From positions 124,001 to 188,000 of the forward strand of contig NZ_BAABDF010000006.1 in the NCBI RefSeq assembly GCF_039539485.1: a stretch of DNA of 64,000 nt, in the 5' to 3' direction. The stretch is from Celeribacter arenosi. Its GTDB lineage: Bacteria > Pseudomonadota > Alphaproteobacteria > Rhodobacterales > Rhodobacteraceae. Made by a program: the position numbers and the translations under genes. Shown piece by piece: positions 51,392-59,107 of this stretch (positions within the stretch are counted from its first letter, which is position 1; each line of letters begins with the position of its first letter). The notes under the pieces were generated by a model. The model was not told the DNA's origin. It was given only the letters and a program-made list of their open reading frames with translations, and did not search any database.

Positions 51392-51437
51392 TTGAGCGAG
51401 TCACTCTTTGCCGTACACTGATACGGCATAGAGTGAC
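51392..51437. promoter_or_regulatory. Promoter overlapped by a 16-base-arm inverted repeat
   Basis: Left arm 51400-51415, right arm 51422-51437, 15 of 16 positions complementary (one T-T mismatch), loop CACTGA. A TTGAGC/TACACT promoter (51392-51397, 51414-51419) has its -10 inside the loop region. Operator, or mRNA hairpin in front of the small gene. Confidence 0.6.
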
Positions 51438-51455
51438 GGCATGGGGGGTGGCGAC

Positions 51456-51650
51456 ATGGCGCAAACGACCAGCGACGATGCAATCGAACAACTCGGCGGC
51501 GAGATCGGCATGTCCGCGGATATGCTGACCCGCAAAGGCCTGCGACCCTTCGCGGGGCGCTATATTTCGTCCATTCCTGCCAAAGACCGCAAACTGATTT
51601 TGGATACCATGGCCCGCTACCTTGCCCCTCTGGTCGAGGAGGCAAAATGA
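51456..51650 (+). CDS. Small unknown protein, coupled to a DUF1993 gene
   Basis: 64 aa from ATG 51456 (GGGGGG 7 bases upstream); ATG 51441 would add five residues but abuts the hairpin at 51,400-51,437. Acidic helical protein: SDDAIEQLGGEIGMSADML then KGLRPFAGRYISSIPAKDRK. No family recognised. Stop overlaps the next start by four bases (ATGA). Confidence 0.65.
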   Translation: MAQTTSDDAIEQLGGEIGMSADMLTRKGLRPFAGRYISSIPAKDRKLILDTMARYLAPLVEEAK

Positions 51651-52150
51651 CCTCCCAATGCGCGGCAACCACGCTGGCGACGTTTCACCATTATGTTGAG
51701 CGTATCGATGCGGTGGTGGCGAAAATCGCGGCCCTGCCCAATGCGAAGACACTGCTCGCACAAAAGGCGATTCCCGACAGTTTTACCGCCGGTCGCCAAC
51801 TCGGCGTCGCGCTCTATTTTGCGGCGCGCGGGGTCTATCGTGTGGCCGGCATGGAGATGCCCCCATTCCCCAACGACTTTGATCCGCAAACGCTGCGTGC
51901 GCTGGCGGCGGACCTCAATCGGGCGCTCACCCATGTCGCGCCGAGCGATCTGAACGAAGAAAAAGTTGCGCATAAAGCAGGGTTTGCCGAACTCGCCCAA
52001 GAGCCGCTCGACTATATGATCCGCTTTGCCCTGCCTAACATGATATTCCATTTCTCAATGGGTTATGCGGCATTGCGGGCGGCCGGCGCCCCGTTGGGGA
52101 AAGCCGATTTTGATGGGTTGCACGCCTATCCGGACGGCTTTTCGTTCTAG
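51647..52150 (+). CDS. DUF1993 family protein
   Basis: 167 aa. The end FHFSMGYAALRAAGAPLGKADFDG and IPDSFTAGRQLGVALYFA fit DUF1993 (abbreviated FHFSMGYAALRAAGAPLGK), a DinB-like four-helix protein of unknown function. Coupled to the 64-aa gene upstream. Convergent with the response regulator, overlapping it by four bases at the stops. Confidence 0.8.
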   Translation: MTSQCAATTLATFHHYVERIDAVVAKIAALPNAKTLLAQKAIPDSFTAGRQLGVALYFAARGVYRVAGMEMPPFPNDFDPQTLRALAADLNRALTHVAPSDLNEEKVAHKAGFAELAQEPLDYMIRFALPNMIFHFSMGYAALRAAGAPLGKADFDGLHAYPDGFSF

Positions 52151-52866
52151 AGAACCCGCCCGGGCGCGATGCGCGCCTGCACCAGCCCCGAAACCCGCGC
52201 CACATCGGCGCCTTGGGGCAGGCCGTTTTGACGACGACCGGCTAGCGACACTGCCGCCTCTGCCATCTCGTCATCTTCAACGCTACGCGCAACACCGGCG
52301 AGGAACTGCGCGATGTAGTCGAGCACATCGTCGCTGGTCTGGGTGGTCAGAATATCGGCCACATGAACCAGATCATCCTGCAAAGCAATCGGATCGGGCG
52401 TCACCACCGCGTCCGAGACGACCGATAGGCCTTTTGGTCGGGCGTGGGCAGGAAATGCCTCCAGAATGATCGACTGGAACGCGGCGAGGCCTGTGATCGG
52501 CTTGGCAATGAAGGCATCGGCTCCTGCGGCGCGTGCGGCCGCTTCGACACCGGTGTCACCCGACATCGCCAGAACGGCACCCACGCGGGGCACGGTAGTC
52601 GTCAACTCCGCGATCAACTCTGTTCCGGAACCATCGGGCAGGCCGAGATCGACGATGACCACGGCAGGTCGATAGACCCGCAGGTGTTTTCGCGCCGAGG
52701 TCAAACTATCCGCACGTCGGATGCGGGCACCCGATCGCAGGCATAATAGGCGCATCGCTTCCGATGCGAACCGGCTGTCTTCAACCACCAGAACGGTCAG
52801 TCCCAAAAGGGGACGTTCCGCGGTGGGCTCAAGCGGGGCAAACAATGTGTCGAATGGCTCGGGCAT
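52147..52866 (-). CDS. Response regulator (REC domain) with unassigned C-terminus
   Basis: 239 aa. REC domain about residues 22-138: VLVVEDSRFA, phospho-acceptor in IVDLGLPDGSG, AMSGD (Thr/Ser switch) and FIAKPITG (conserved Lys). The C-terminal 100 residues have no DNA-binding domain I recognise and are helical (LDDLVHVADILTT-like), perhaps an Hpt-like or partner-binding domain. No histidine kinase is near. Confidence 0.85.
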   Translation of the reverse strand: MPEPFDTLFAPLEPTAERPLLGLTVLVVEDSRFASEAMRLLCLRSGARIRRADSLTSARKHLRVYRPAVVIVDLGLPDGSGTELIAELTTTVPRVGAVLAMSGDTGVEAAARAAGADAFIAKPITGLAAFQSIILEAFPAHARPKGLSVVSDAVVTPDPIALQDDLVHVADILTTQTSDDVLDYIAQFLAGVARSVEDDEMAEAAVSLAGRRQNGLPQGADVARVSGLVQARIAPGRVL

Positions 52867-53036
52867 AAAACGTCTCCGTGAACTTTTATGGCTCCGATTT
52901 AAGGACGAGATTGGTGAACGGGCCGTTAACGCAACGCCGCGCGGCCATTGTTACCGCTACCTGTGCGGCTTTGGCGCTTGCGAGAGGTGCCGCGAGGCGC
53001 GATAAACCGCGCGTATACTTTCGAAAGGACAGGGAC

Positions 53037-53441
53037 ATGATCGGACGCCTCAACCACGTGGCCATCGCCGTGCCGGATCTGGAAGCCGCAAGCGCGCAAT
53101 ATCGTGACACGCTGGGCGCGAAAGTGAACCCGCCGCAGGACGAACCTGACCACGGCGTCACGGTCGTCTTCATCGAGCTGCCCAATACCAAAATCGAATT
53201 GCTCTACCCGCTCGGCGAAGGCTCCCCCATTCAGGGCTATCTCGACAAAAACCCTGCCGGCGGCATCCACCACATCTGCTACGAGGTCGACGATATCCTC
53301 GCCGCGCGTGACAAATTGCTGGCCGATGGCGCGCGGGTTCTGGGCACGGGCGAGCCCAAAATCGGGGCCCATGGCAAACCCGTCCTGTTCCTGCACCCCA
53401 AAGATTTCAACGGCTGCCTTATCGAGTTGGAGCAGGTCTGA
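53037..53441 (+). CDS. mce: Methylmalonyl-CoA epimerase
   Basis: 134 aa. VOC-fold enzyme of the propionyl-CoA and ethylmalonyl-CoA pathways, interconverting (2S)- and (2R)-methylmalonyl-CoA. LNHVAIAVPDLE (His ligand), GGIHHICYEVDD and LFLHPKDFNGCLIELEQ are diagnostic. ATG 53037 follows AAGGACAGGGAC. The next gene overlaps by one base (TGATG). Confidence 0.95.
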   Translation: MIGRLNHVAIAVPDLEAASAQYRDTLGAKVNPPQDEPDHGVTVVFIELPNTKIELLYPLGEGSPIQGYLDKNPAGGIHHICYEVDDILAARDKLLADGARVLGTGEPKIGAHGKPVLFLHPKDFNGCLIELEQV

Positions 53442-53722
53442 TGGCGATCACCTCGGCCATCGTTCTCTATCTGGTGCTCTGGTTTCTCACCATGCTCGTC
53501 GCGCTGCCCATCGGGTTGCGCACCCAGGGGGATGATGGCGAGCGGGTCGAGGGCACGCATTTCGGCGCCCCCACCAACTACAACCCGCGTCGCAAGGCCG
53601 TGATCGTCTCTATCGTCGCGGCGGTGCTATGGGTCATCGTTTTTGCGGTCATCGTCTACGGCGGCTTTACATGGCGCGACTTCGACTGGACCGCCCGCCT
53701 GACGCCGGTTGCCGATAGCTAA
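53441..53722 (+). CDS. DUF1467 family membrane protein
   Basis: 93 aa with two membrane helices (about 3-26 and 52-75). IGLRTQGDDGERVEGTHFGAP is the DUF1467 loop. Coupled to mce, the usual neighbour in alphaproteobacteria; function unknown. Stop overlaps the convergent EI24 stop by four bases. Confidence 0.92.
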   Translation: MAITSAIVLYLVLWFLTMLVALPIGLRTQGDDGERVEGTHFGAPTNYNPRRKAVIVSIVAAVLWVIVFAVIVYGGFTWRDFDWTARLTPVADS

Positions 53723-54423
53723 GGTGCGCCGTTCGCGATCCTTTGCCCTTCAAGCCGCATGAACATGTGGGTAAAGGTCGCCGCGCCGAGAACCGGAATG
53801 AGCAGGTTCACGACGGGTATCGTCAAAGGCACGGCCATCAACGCACCGGCCACCCAGATTTCCACCATATGACGTTTGCGCGCGGCCTTCGCGCCCTCGC
53901 GCCCCAACCGGCGCATGGCAACCATCTGGAAATATTCCCGCCCGAGCAGAAATCCGTTCAGCGCATAAAACACGATCGGAGCCGCCACGTTGAGCAGGAG
54001 ATAGACGACGAGCGCGACGAGGTTCGCCACCACGATCACCCCGAAAAACGCCAGAGAATCGGTGATGATCTCGCCCATACTCTGACGCGGTGCGGGCGGC
54101 AGGCCCGGGTAGTGGCGATCCTCGACCGCCTCGGAAACCTCTTCGAGGAAAATACCGGTAAAGGCGGAGGCGACAGGCACCATCAGGAACACCGACAGCA
54201 GCAACATCACGAAAAACGACCCGATGGAGAGAGCGACAGTCAGGCTGATCTCCCCCAACAATGGCAGGGTCACCGTGTCGGGCAAAAACAGGCTCAGCCC
54301 CCACACAAAGCAGGCGTAAACCGCCGCCAGCAACAACAGGGTCAACCCGATCCCTTTAAGCAGGACAGAGCGGAAACGGGCATCCGTGAGTTGGCTGATG
54401 GCTTTGGCGAAATCTGCGAACAC
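53719..54423 (-). CDS. EI24 domain / CysZ-like membrane protein
   Basis: 234 aa. GTG start overlaps the nitroreductase stop by one base (TAGTG). Four or more membrane helices and the GFLLGREYFQMVAMRR motif of the EI24 (CysZ) superfamily. In E. coli CysZ mediates sulfate uptake; that role is not shown here. Second gene of a coupled pair. Confidence 0.86.
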   Translation of the reverse strand: MFADFAKAISQLTDARFRSVLLKGIGLTLLLLAAVYACFVWGLSLFLPDTVTLPLLGEISLTVALSIGSFFVMLLLSVFLMVPVASAFTGIFLEEVSEAVEDRHYPGLPPAPRQSMGEIITDSLAFFGVIVVANLVALVVYLLLNVAAPIVFYALNGFLLGREYFQMVAMRRLGREGAKAARKRHMVEIWVAGALMAVPLTIPVVNLLIPVLGAATFTHMFMRLEGQRIANGAP

Positions 54424-55001
54424 TAGTTTTCAACCCATGATGTAATCGCGTCGATGTCGGGACGCGGGCGTTCGGGTGGCGCGGAGGTTTCAGTGCCGAT
54501 ATGCATCATGCCTGCGACGGTTTCATGCGCCTGCAGGCCCAGACCGGTCTCCACAAACGTCCTGTCATGGCTTGCCCATCCCGACAGCCAGTTGGCCCCC
54601 CAACCGCTCGCCAGTGCTGCGTTCAACAACGACAAACAAACCGCGCCCGCGGAGTAAAGCTGTTCGACCTGTGGCACCTTGGGGCTGTCCACAGGGGCGG
54701 CAACAACCGCCACAACGAGATCCGCATTGGCATATTGGCCACGCGCCTTCTCGATATCCTCGACCGATTTGCCCAGCCGTGTCCCGCAGGGTTCGACCAG
54801 ATCGGCCAACCGCGCAAGTGCGGCTTTTTCCAACACGATGAACCGCCACGGCTCCAGCTTTCCGTGATCGGGCGTGCGCGCCGCCGCCGTCAGGATTGTG
54901 CGCAACGTCTCGCGACCCGGCACCGGCGCGCGCAATGTCTTTGCAGGGCGCGAGCGGCGTGTCAGAAGAAATTCGAGAGCTTGGGGATTTGAATCTGGCA
55001 T
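54423..55001 (-). CDS. Nitroreductase family protein
   Basis: 192 aa. FMN-binding nitroreductase fold: LTRRSRPAKTL, AAARTPDHGKLEPWRFIV and GWGANWLSGWASHD. The YdjA type is minimal in length, as here. Substrate unknown. Coupled to the EI24 gene. Confidence 0.9.
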   Translation of the reverse strand: MPDSNPQALEFLLTRRSRPAKTLRAPVPGRETLRTILTAAARTPDHGKLEPWRFIVLEKAALARLADLVEPCGTRLGKSVEDIEKARGQYANADLVVAVVAAPVDSPKVPQVEQLYSAGAVCLSLLNAALASGWGANWLSGWASHDRTFVETGLGLQAHETVAGMMHIGTETSAPPERPRPDIDAITSWVEN

Positions 55002-55077
55002 ATGCGTTCCGGTTTCGTGGTTTCGCCCTCACATGTCGGGCTTTTACCCCGCGACTTCAACCGCCTATAGATGTGCC

Positions 55078-55350
55078 ATGGCCAGTTCTGACATCAAACA
55101 GGCGATCGAGGCGGCGTTTGAGGGCGATTTGCTCGCCGTCCGTGTCACCCCCAAGGCGGCGCGCAATAACGTGAGTGTTGTGGAGGGCAGGGTGCGCGTC
55201 ACGGTTACAACCGTGCCCGAAAACGGAAAAGCCACCCGCGATGTGATCAAACTGCTCGCGAAAGCGCTCGGCATTGCGAAATCCGACCTCACGCTCGTGC
55301 GCGGGGCGACAGCGCGGGACAAAGTGTTCCGCAGGGCCGCGCGGGCCTAG
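55078..55350 (+). CDS. DUF167 (YggU-like) protein
   Basis: 90 aa. ATG 55078; VTPKAARNNVSVVEGRVRVTVTTVPENGKATRDVIK is the family core (abbreviated TVPENGKATRDVIKLLAK). Function unknown. The stop overlaps the next, convergent gene by four bases. Confidence 0.88.
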   Translation: MASSDIKQAIEAAFEGDLLAVRVTPKAARNNVSVVEGRVRVTVTTVPENGKATRDVIKLLAKALGIAKSDLTLVRGATARDKVFRRAARA

Positions 55351-55583
55351 GGTTTGGGGCGCAGTTTATAGACGCCTTCGGGCAGGTTCAGCGCGGCGGC
55401 AAGATCACGCACCTGCGTGAGCGACAGGGTGATCTTGTGAACCTCGTCGGTGCGCGCATCGAACTGTTCGATGGTCACACATTCGGCAAATGCGTTGACG
55501 ATGACATCCTCGGCAAGAGGCGCTGCACCCTCGTCGACAAGCGTTACGACCGTCGCGTCGAAATCGTGTTCAATGGTAAACAT
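55347..55583 (-). CDS. Small unknown conserved-type protein
   Basis: 78 aa, acidic, with EHDFDATVVTLVDEG and LTQVRDLAAALNLPEG. No family recognised. Convergent with DUF167 (4-base overlap). Coding is supported by position and by base composition like its neighbours. Confidence 0.65.
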   Translation of the reverse strand: MFTIEHDFDATVVTLVDEGAAPLAEDVIVNAFAECVTIEQFDARTDEVHKITLSLTQVRDLAAALNLPEGVYKLRPKP

Positions 55584-55687
55584 GACAATGATGCTAGACC
55601 CTTACGGGGCGAATGCAACCCTCACGCGCTTGCGACTGGTGCGATGGCGGCGGGCATCCTATTGTGCGCTAAATCTATGCCCAACCA

Positions 55688-56416
55688 ATGGTCCTTTACC
55701 CCGTGTTTCGAACCCGCCTGATCCCCCCGCTCATCCCATTCCTCGCCGCGCTCTCGGGTTGCGTGGACTACGCCGGTCCGGTCGACCCCGCCGCCCCGGT
55801 GGCACCCACTGCGGCCCCGACCTCCGGCGCGGTGAGCGTCAAAAGCTTTGCCGCCATGGTCGCGCGTGTCGAACCCATCGCAGAGGCCGAGTGCCGCGCA
55901 CGCACGCGCAATCTCAACTGTGATTTCCACGTGGTGGTGGAAACCGACCCGTCTGCGCCCTCAAACGCCTTCCAGAGCGTGGATAAATCCGGCCGCCCCG
56001 TGCTCGCCTTTACCGTGGCGCTTTTGGCGGATGCGCAAAACCTTGACGAGGTCGCCTTTATCTTTGGCCATGAGGCCTCCCACCACATCGCAGGCCACCT
56101 GCAAAGCACTCAGGCCAGCGCGGTGGGCGGCGGCGTTCTCGCCGGTATCCTCGCCGCATCCCTCGGTGTCGACGCCCGCGGGATCGAAACCGCGCAAAAC
56201 CTCGGTGCTTCGGTCGGCGCGCGCACCTATTCGAAGAATTTCGAATTGGAGGCCGATCAACTCGGCACCATCATCGCCTATCGCGCGGGCTATAATCCGG
56301 TTCGCGGGGCCGCGTTCTTCACCCGTATTCCCGACCCCGGCGACAGATTCCTCGGCTCCCACCCCCCGAACGCACAGCGCATCGAGACGGTAAAACGCAC
56401 GATGGCCAATCTCTAA
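55688..56416 (+). CDS. M48 family metalloprotease, lipoprotein
   Basis: 242 aa. N-terminus has a hydrophobic stretch ending in a lipobox LAALSGC (Cys about residue 25), then a Pro/Ala-rich linker. The metal site is GHEASHHIAGH (HExxH). Further ligand Glu in FELEADQLGT and the C-terminal GSHPPNAQRIE motif match M48/BepA-LoiP-type periplasmic proteases of outer-membrane quality control. A single-domain form without TPRs. Confidence 0.9.
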   Translation: MVLYPVFRTRLIPPLIPFLAALSGCVDYAGPVDPAAPVAPTAAPTSGAVSVKSFAAMVARVEPIAEAECRARTRNLNCDFHVVVETDPSAPSNAFQSVDKSGRPVLAFTVALLADAQNLDEVAFIFGHEASHHIAGHLQSTQASAVGGGVLAGILAASLGVDARGIETAQNLGASVGARTYSKNFELEADQLGTIIAYRAGYNPVRGAAFFTRIPDPGDRFLGSHPPNAQRIETVKRTMANL

Positions 56417-56530
56417 AACCGCCCCACCGCGTCGAAATCACCCAAATCGAGGCCTGAAATCCGCCCCGACGGCGTGTTTTTGCACGAAGTTTGGGCAAAG
56501 AATCGCGGATTCCCGCCCCAGATCGGCACT

Positions 56531-56544
56531 TTGACAGGGATCAA
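56531..56544 (+). promoter_or_regulatory. FNR/FnrL-type box
   Basis: TTGAC-AGGG-ATCAA matches 9 of 10 bases of the FnrL consensus TTGAT-N4-ATCAA. It lies 65 bases before the first DUF6455 gene. A CAAAGCCC/GGGCTTTG hairpin (56542-56565) abuts it. Confidence 0.55.
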
Positions 56545-56609
56545 AGCCCGAAAAACGGGGCTTTGCTCCACTGCCTTCATCATCAAAAACAACCCGCGGG
56601 GATCGCAGG

Positions 56610-56867
56610 ATGAAGGATTTGACCAAATACGACGCCCACGCCCTGAAAGTTGACAGGATGGCCGGCACGCTCGGCGTCGACCTCTCCGAGGAAATGCAGC
56701 GTGGCAATCTGAGCGAAGAAGACCTGCGCGACCGCGTCCACCGCTGCCTGTCGTGCACCGAACCCGACCTATGCACCAAATTCCTCGACACCCATACCGA
56801 CGGCGCCGCCCGCGCACCGGGGTACTGCCGAAATAAAGACAGCCTCGAAAAACTCGCACGGCCCTAG
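56610..56867 (+). CDS. DUF6455 family protein
   Basis: 85 aa. Four-Cys layout CLSCTEPDLC...PGYCRN near the C-terminus, the DUF6455 signature; may bind a metal. GCAGG lies just before the ATG. First of two paralogous genes 20 bases apart behind an FNR-type box, suggesting oxygen-responsive expression. Confidence 0.82.
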   Translation: MKDLTKYDAHALKVDRMAGTLGVDLSEEMQRGNLSEEDLRDRVHRCLSCTEPDLCTKFLDTHTDGAARAPGYCRNKDSLEKLARP

Positions 56868-56887
56868 GTCACGAAAAGGAGCCCGCC

Positions 56888-57199
56888 ATGACACTCGATA
56901 TCCAACCCCGCCCCGGACAGGCCTGCCTGATGCACGGCATGGCCGACCGCCTCGGCGCCGATGTCGAAATCGCGGCGCGTTCGGGCGAAATCTCGCAGGG
57001 CGAACTGTCCGACATGGTCACCCGCTGTGGGCAATGCACCAAACATGACGACTGCATCATCTGGCTGATCGAACATCAGGGGCGCCAAGAGGCCGCCCCC
57101 GACTACTGCCTGAACACGCATGAACTGCAATACGTGCGCGCGGTTCAATCCGACCTGATCAAAGACCCCGACCAGGATACCGGCCAAGACACCGGCTGA
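56888..57199 (+). CDS. DUF6455 family protein, paralogue with repeat-like acidic tail
   Basis: 103 aa. Core CGQCTKHDDC...PDYCLNT like the gene before. C-terminal tail DPDQDTGQDTG is encoded by short repeats that continue past the TGA stop: the same frame runs VTDQDAD to TAA at 57221-57223. AAAGGAG is 10 bases before the ATG. It is convergent with the DUF4405 gene. Confidence 0.82.
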   Translation: MTLDIQPRPGQACLMHGMADRLGADVEIAARSGEISQGELSDMVTRCGQCTKHDDCIIWLIEHQGRQEAAPDYCLNTHELQYVRAVQSDLIKDPDQDTGQDTG

Positions 57200-57219
57200 G
57201 TCACCGACCAGGACGCCGA

Positions 57220-57726
57220 CTAATTGCCGGAAATCGCCTCGATCGCGCCCATCACCGCGCGCGTGTCGCTCGATCCGGCCAATCCGGCAGGCGTGCTTTG
57301 CGCCGTGGCATCGACGTAGCCTGCGGCCACAGCGCGCGCGACCGCCTCATCCACCGACAGATGGAACACCGGCGCGAGCGTGGCAATCTCTGCCTCCCCG
57401 ATCTGCGTCACAGCCGCAAATCCGGCACGCCCCATGCCACCTTCACCCTGCGCGCGCGTGTCGGGCAACATATACCCGCCCACCGTCACAGCCGCGAAAA
57501 GCGCCATGATCCCGAGCGCCAAGGGCCGCTTGAAATAGGTCACGAACGCCCGCCAGTTCAGCGTCAGGTGCAGACCCACCACCGCCACCATCGCCAGCCC
57601 CACAATTTCATGCAGCCAGCGTCCGGCATCCGTGATGATATGGAAATACCAAAGCACCCCCGTCACACCGACGACGAGAAACGTTCCGATGGTGAGAGGG
57701 GTGGCGAATTTGCGAAGAGTAGACAT
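57220..57726 (-). CDS. DUF4405 (cytochrome b-like) membrane protein
   Basis: 168 aa. Three or so membrane helices with His in WYFHIITD, RWLHEIVGL and VGLHLTLNW as possible heme ligands, the DUF4405 pattern. C-terminal 80 residues are soluble. Inner membrane; electron-transfer role inferred. Convergent with DUF6455. Confidence 0.8.
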   Translation of the reverse strand: MSTLRKFATPLTIGTFLVVGVTGVLWYFHIITDAGRWLHEIVGLAMVAVVGLHLTLNWRAFVTYFKRPLALGIMALFAAVTVGGYMLPDTRAQGEGGMGRAGFAAVTQIGEAEIATLAPVFHLSVDEAVARAVAAGYVDATAQSTPAGLAGSSDTRAVMGAIEAISGN

Positions 57727-57855
57727 GGGATGCGCCTTTTCTGACTGCTTTCTCCCTATACGTTGGCGCGGGCCAATTCCGTCGAAAATACTTGCACCTT
57801 TGCGCCCCGCGCGGCCATTCTGCCCAGACAGTTTGATGACGTCTCGGGGAGGAGC

Positions 57856-58218
57856 ATGATCGACAAACTCGTCTACACCGCACAGCGGCTCGTTTTGCGC
57901 ACCAAATGGTCATGGAGTGGCATTGTTGCGACATGGCGCGGCGAACATTCGTTTCGCACATGGGTCTGGGCCAACCTCGCCTCCGCGCTGCTCGCCTGTG
58001 TCCTTGATCTGAGCGGTTCCGAGCGCGCGCTGATCCTCGCGCTGGGCATCCTGATCCTCGCCGCCGAACTGCTCAACACCGCGATCGAGGATGCCGTGGA
58101 CTATGTGTCGACCGATGAGCACCCGCTGGCCAAACGGGCCAAGGACGCAGGCTCCGCAGGTGTCGCCATCTCCGCATTTGCCGCAGGCGTCGCGTGGCTC
58201 TGCGTGCTGATCGGCTAA
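57856..58218 (+). CDS. dgkA: Diacylglycerol kinase
   Basis: 120 aa, trimeric three-helix membrane enzyme phosphorylating diacylglycerol. AAELLNTAIEDAVDYVS and HPLAKRAKDAGSAGVAI are the signature. GGGGAGGAG precedes ATG 57856. Stop overlaps the rhodanese stop by four bases. Confidence 0.94.
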   Translation: MIDKLVYTAQRLVLRTKWSWSGIVATWRGEHSFRTWVWANLASALLACVLDLSGSERALILALGILILAAELLNTAIEDAVDYVSTDEHPLAKRAKDAGSAGVAISAFAAGVAWLCVLIG

Positions 58219-58619
58219 CCCGCCGCATCCTTTTTCACCAACCGCTCGACCGGCCCCCCCGCAGCCTTCCACGCCGAAAACCCGCCCTCCAGATGGGCAA
58301 CAGGCGCCAACCCCATCTCCATGGCCGTGCGCGTCGCGAGAGCCGATCTCCACGCGCTCGCGCAGTAGAACAGGTAGGACTTTCCTTCGGCAAAGACGGG
58401 TTTGTGATAGGGGCTCGTCGGGTCAATCCAGAACTCCAACATCCCGCGCGGACAATGATACGCCCCGGGAATCCGCCCCTCCCGCTCCAACTCGCGCCGA
58501 TCCCGCAGGTCCACGAAAACCGTATCCGGATCAGAAAGCCGCGCGATGGCGCCGTCCACCGGCACAGTCTCGATCAAGCCATTGGCCTCAGCGATCAGGT
58601 CTTTGTGGGTCTTTTTCAT
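58215..58619 (-). CDS. Rhodanese-like domain protein
   Basis: 134 aa, single rhodanese domain. VDLRDRRELEREGRIPGAYH and active-site loop YCASAWRSA with catalytic Cys (the first abbreviated). Likely sulfur transfer or sensing. ATG 58619; convergent with dgkA. Confidence 0.9.
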   Translation of the reverse strand: MKKTHKDLIAEANGLIETVPVDGAIARLSDPDTVFVDLRDRRELEREGRIPGAYHCPRGMLEFWIDPTSPYHKPVFAEGKSYLFYCASAWRSALATRTAMEMGLAPVAHLEGGFSAWKAAGGPVERLVKKDAAG

Positions 58620-58731
58620 ATCAGGCAGTGTCTGTGCTTCGCGTGTTGGACGCAAGTGGCAGGGAGGCAGTTGGCCCATTCGAAGCGGGTAGGATTAGGC
58701 GTTGCGGTGAAGGTCTGGTTTGAGGCCAGAG

Positions 58732-58955
58732 TTACTGACGAACAAAAGCCCGGCTTGAAACGGAAATGGAGTTCTTGGCGGGGTCTTTCGCGTTGGCGAA
58801 GCAGTAGCCGTCGGCACGATGAATAGTGCCGAANNNNNNNNNNNNNNNNNNNNNNNNNNNNNNNNNNNNNNNNNNNNNNNNNNNTTGCAGTAAAAGTCCG
58901 CAACTTCCTCAACTTTTTTGGTGTAGATTATGATGCGGCCAAGCTGCGCTGACAC
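58732..58955 (-). CDS. VOC family (glyoxalase-like) protein interrupted by an assembly gap
   Basis: N-terminus: GTG 58955 (GGGAG 5-8 bases upstream), SAQLGRIIIYTKKVEEVADFYC, 23 codons, up to the N run. C-terminus: DGYCFANAKDPAKNSISVSS to TAA at 58732-58734, 34 codons. The middle is lost in the 51 N. The two parts are out of phase across 51 bases, so the gap is not 51 bases; a normal VOC length (about 117 aa) implies some 184 missing bases. The gene itself is probably intact. Confidence 0.8.
58834..58884. other. Assembly gap (51 N)
   Basis: Undetermined bases inside the VOC gene; gap length is arbitrary, see that entry. Confidence 0.98.
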
Positions 58956-59057
58956 TGCGATCTCCCATTTCAATGTTGTCTAAGTTTAACTTGAAACCTG
59001 CACAGCGCCAACGGCGGCAAAGTCCCGCATTGACGACATTTCAGCGTTTCAAATCTC

Positions 59058-59107
59058 GTGCATTTCGAAAAACAGTCCCCCGGACTGTTTTTTACTTCGA
59101 AATGCAC
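59058..59107. repeat. 50-base nested inverted repeat at the rimO 3' end
   Basis: Outer arms GTGCATTTCGAA (59058-59069) and TTCGAAATGCAC (59096-59107) are perfect 12-base complements; the right arm lies within the last rimO codons. Inner stem ACAGTCC/GGACTGT. Confidence 0.85.
59069..59093 (-). terminator. Terminator of rimO
   Basis: AAAAACAGTCC / GGACTGTTTTT inner hairpin with T runs on both strands; it begins right at the rimO stop. Confidence 0.75.
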
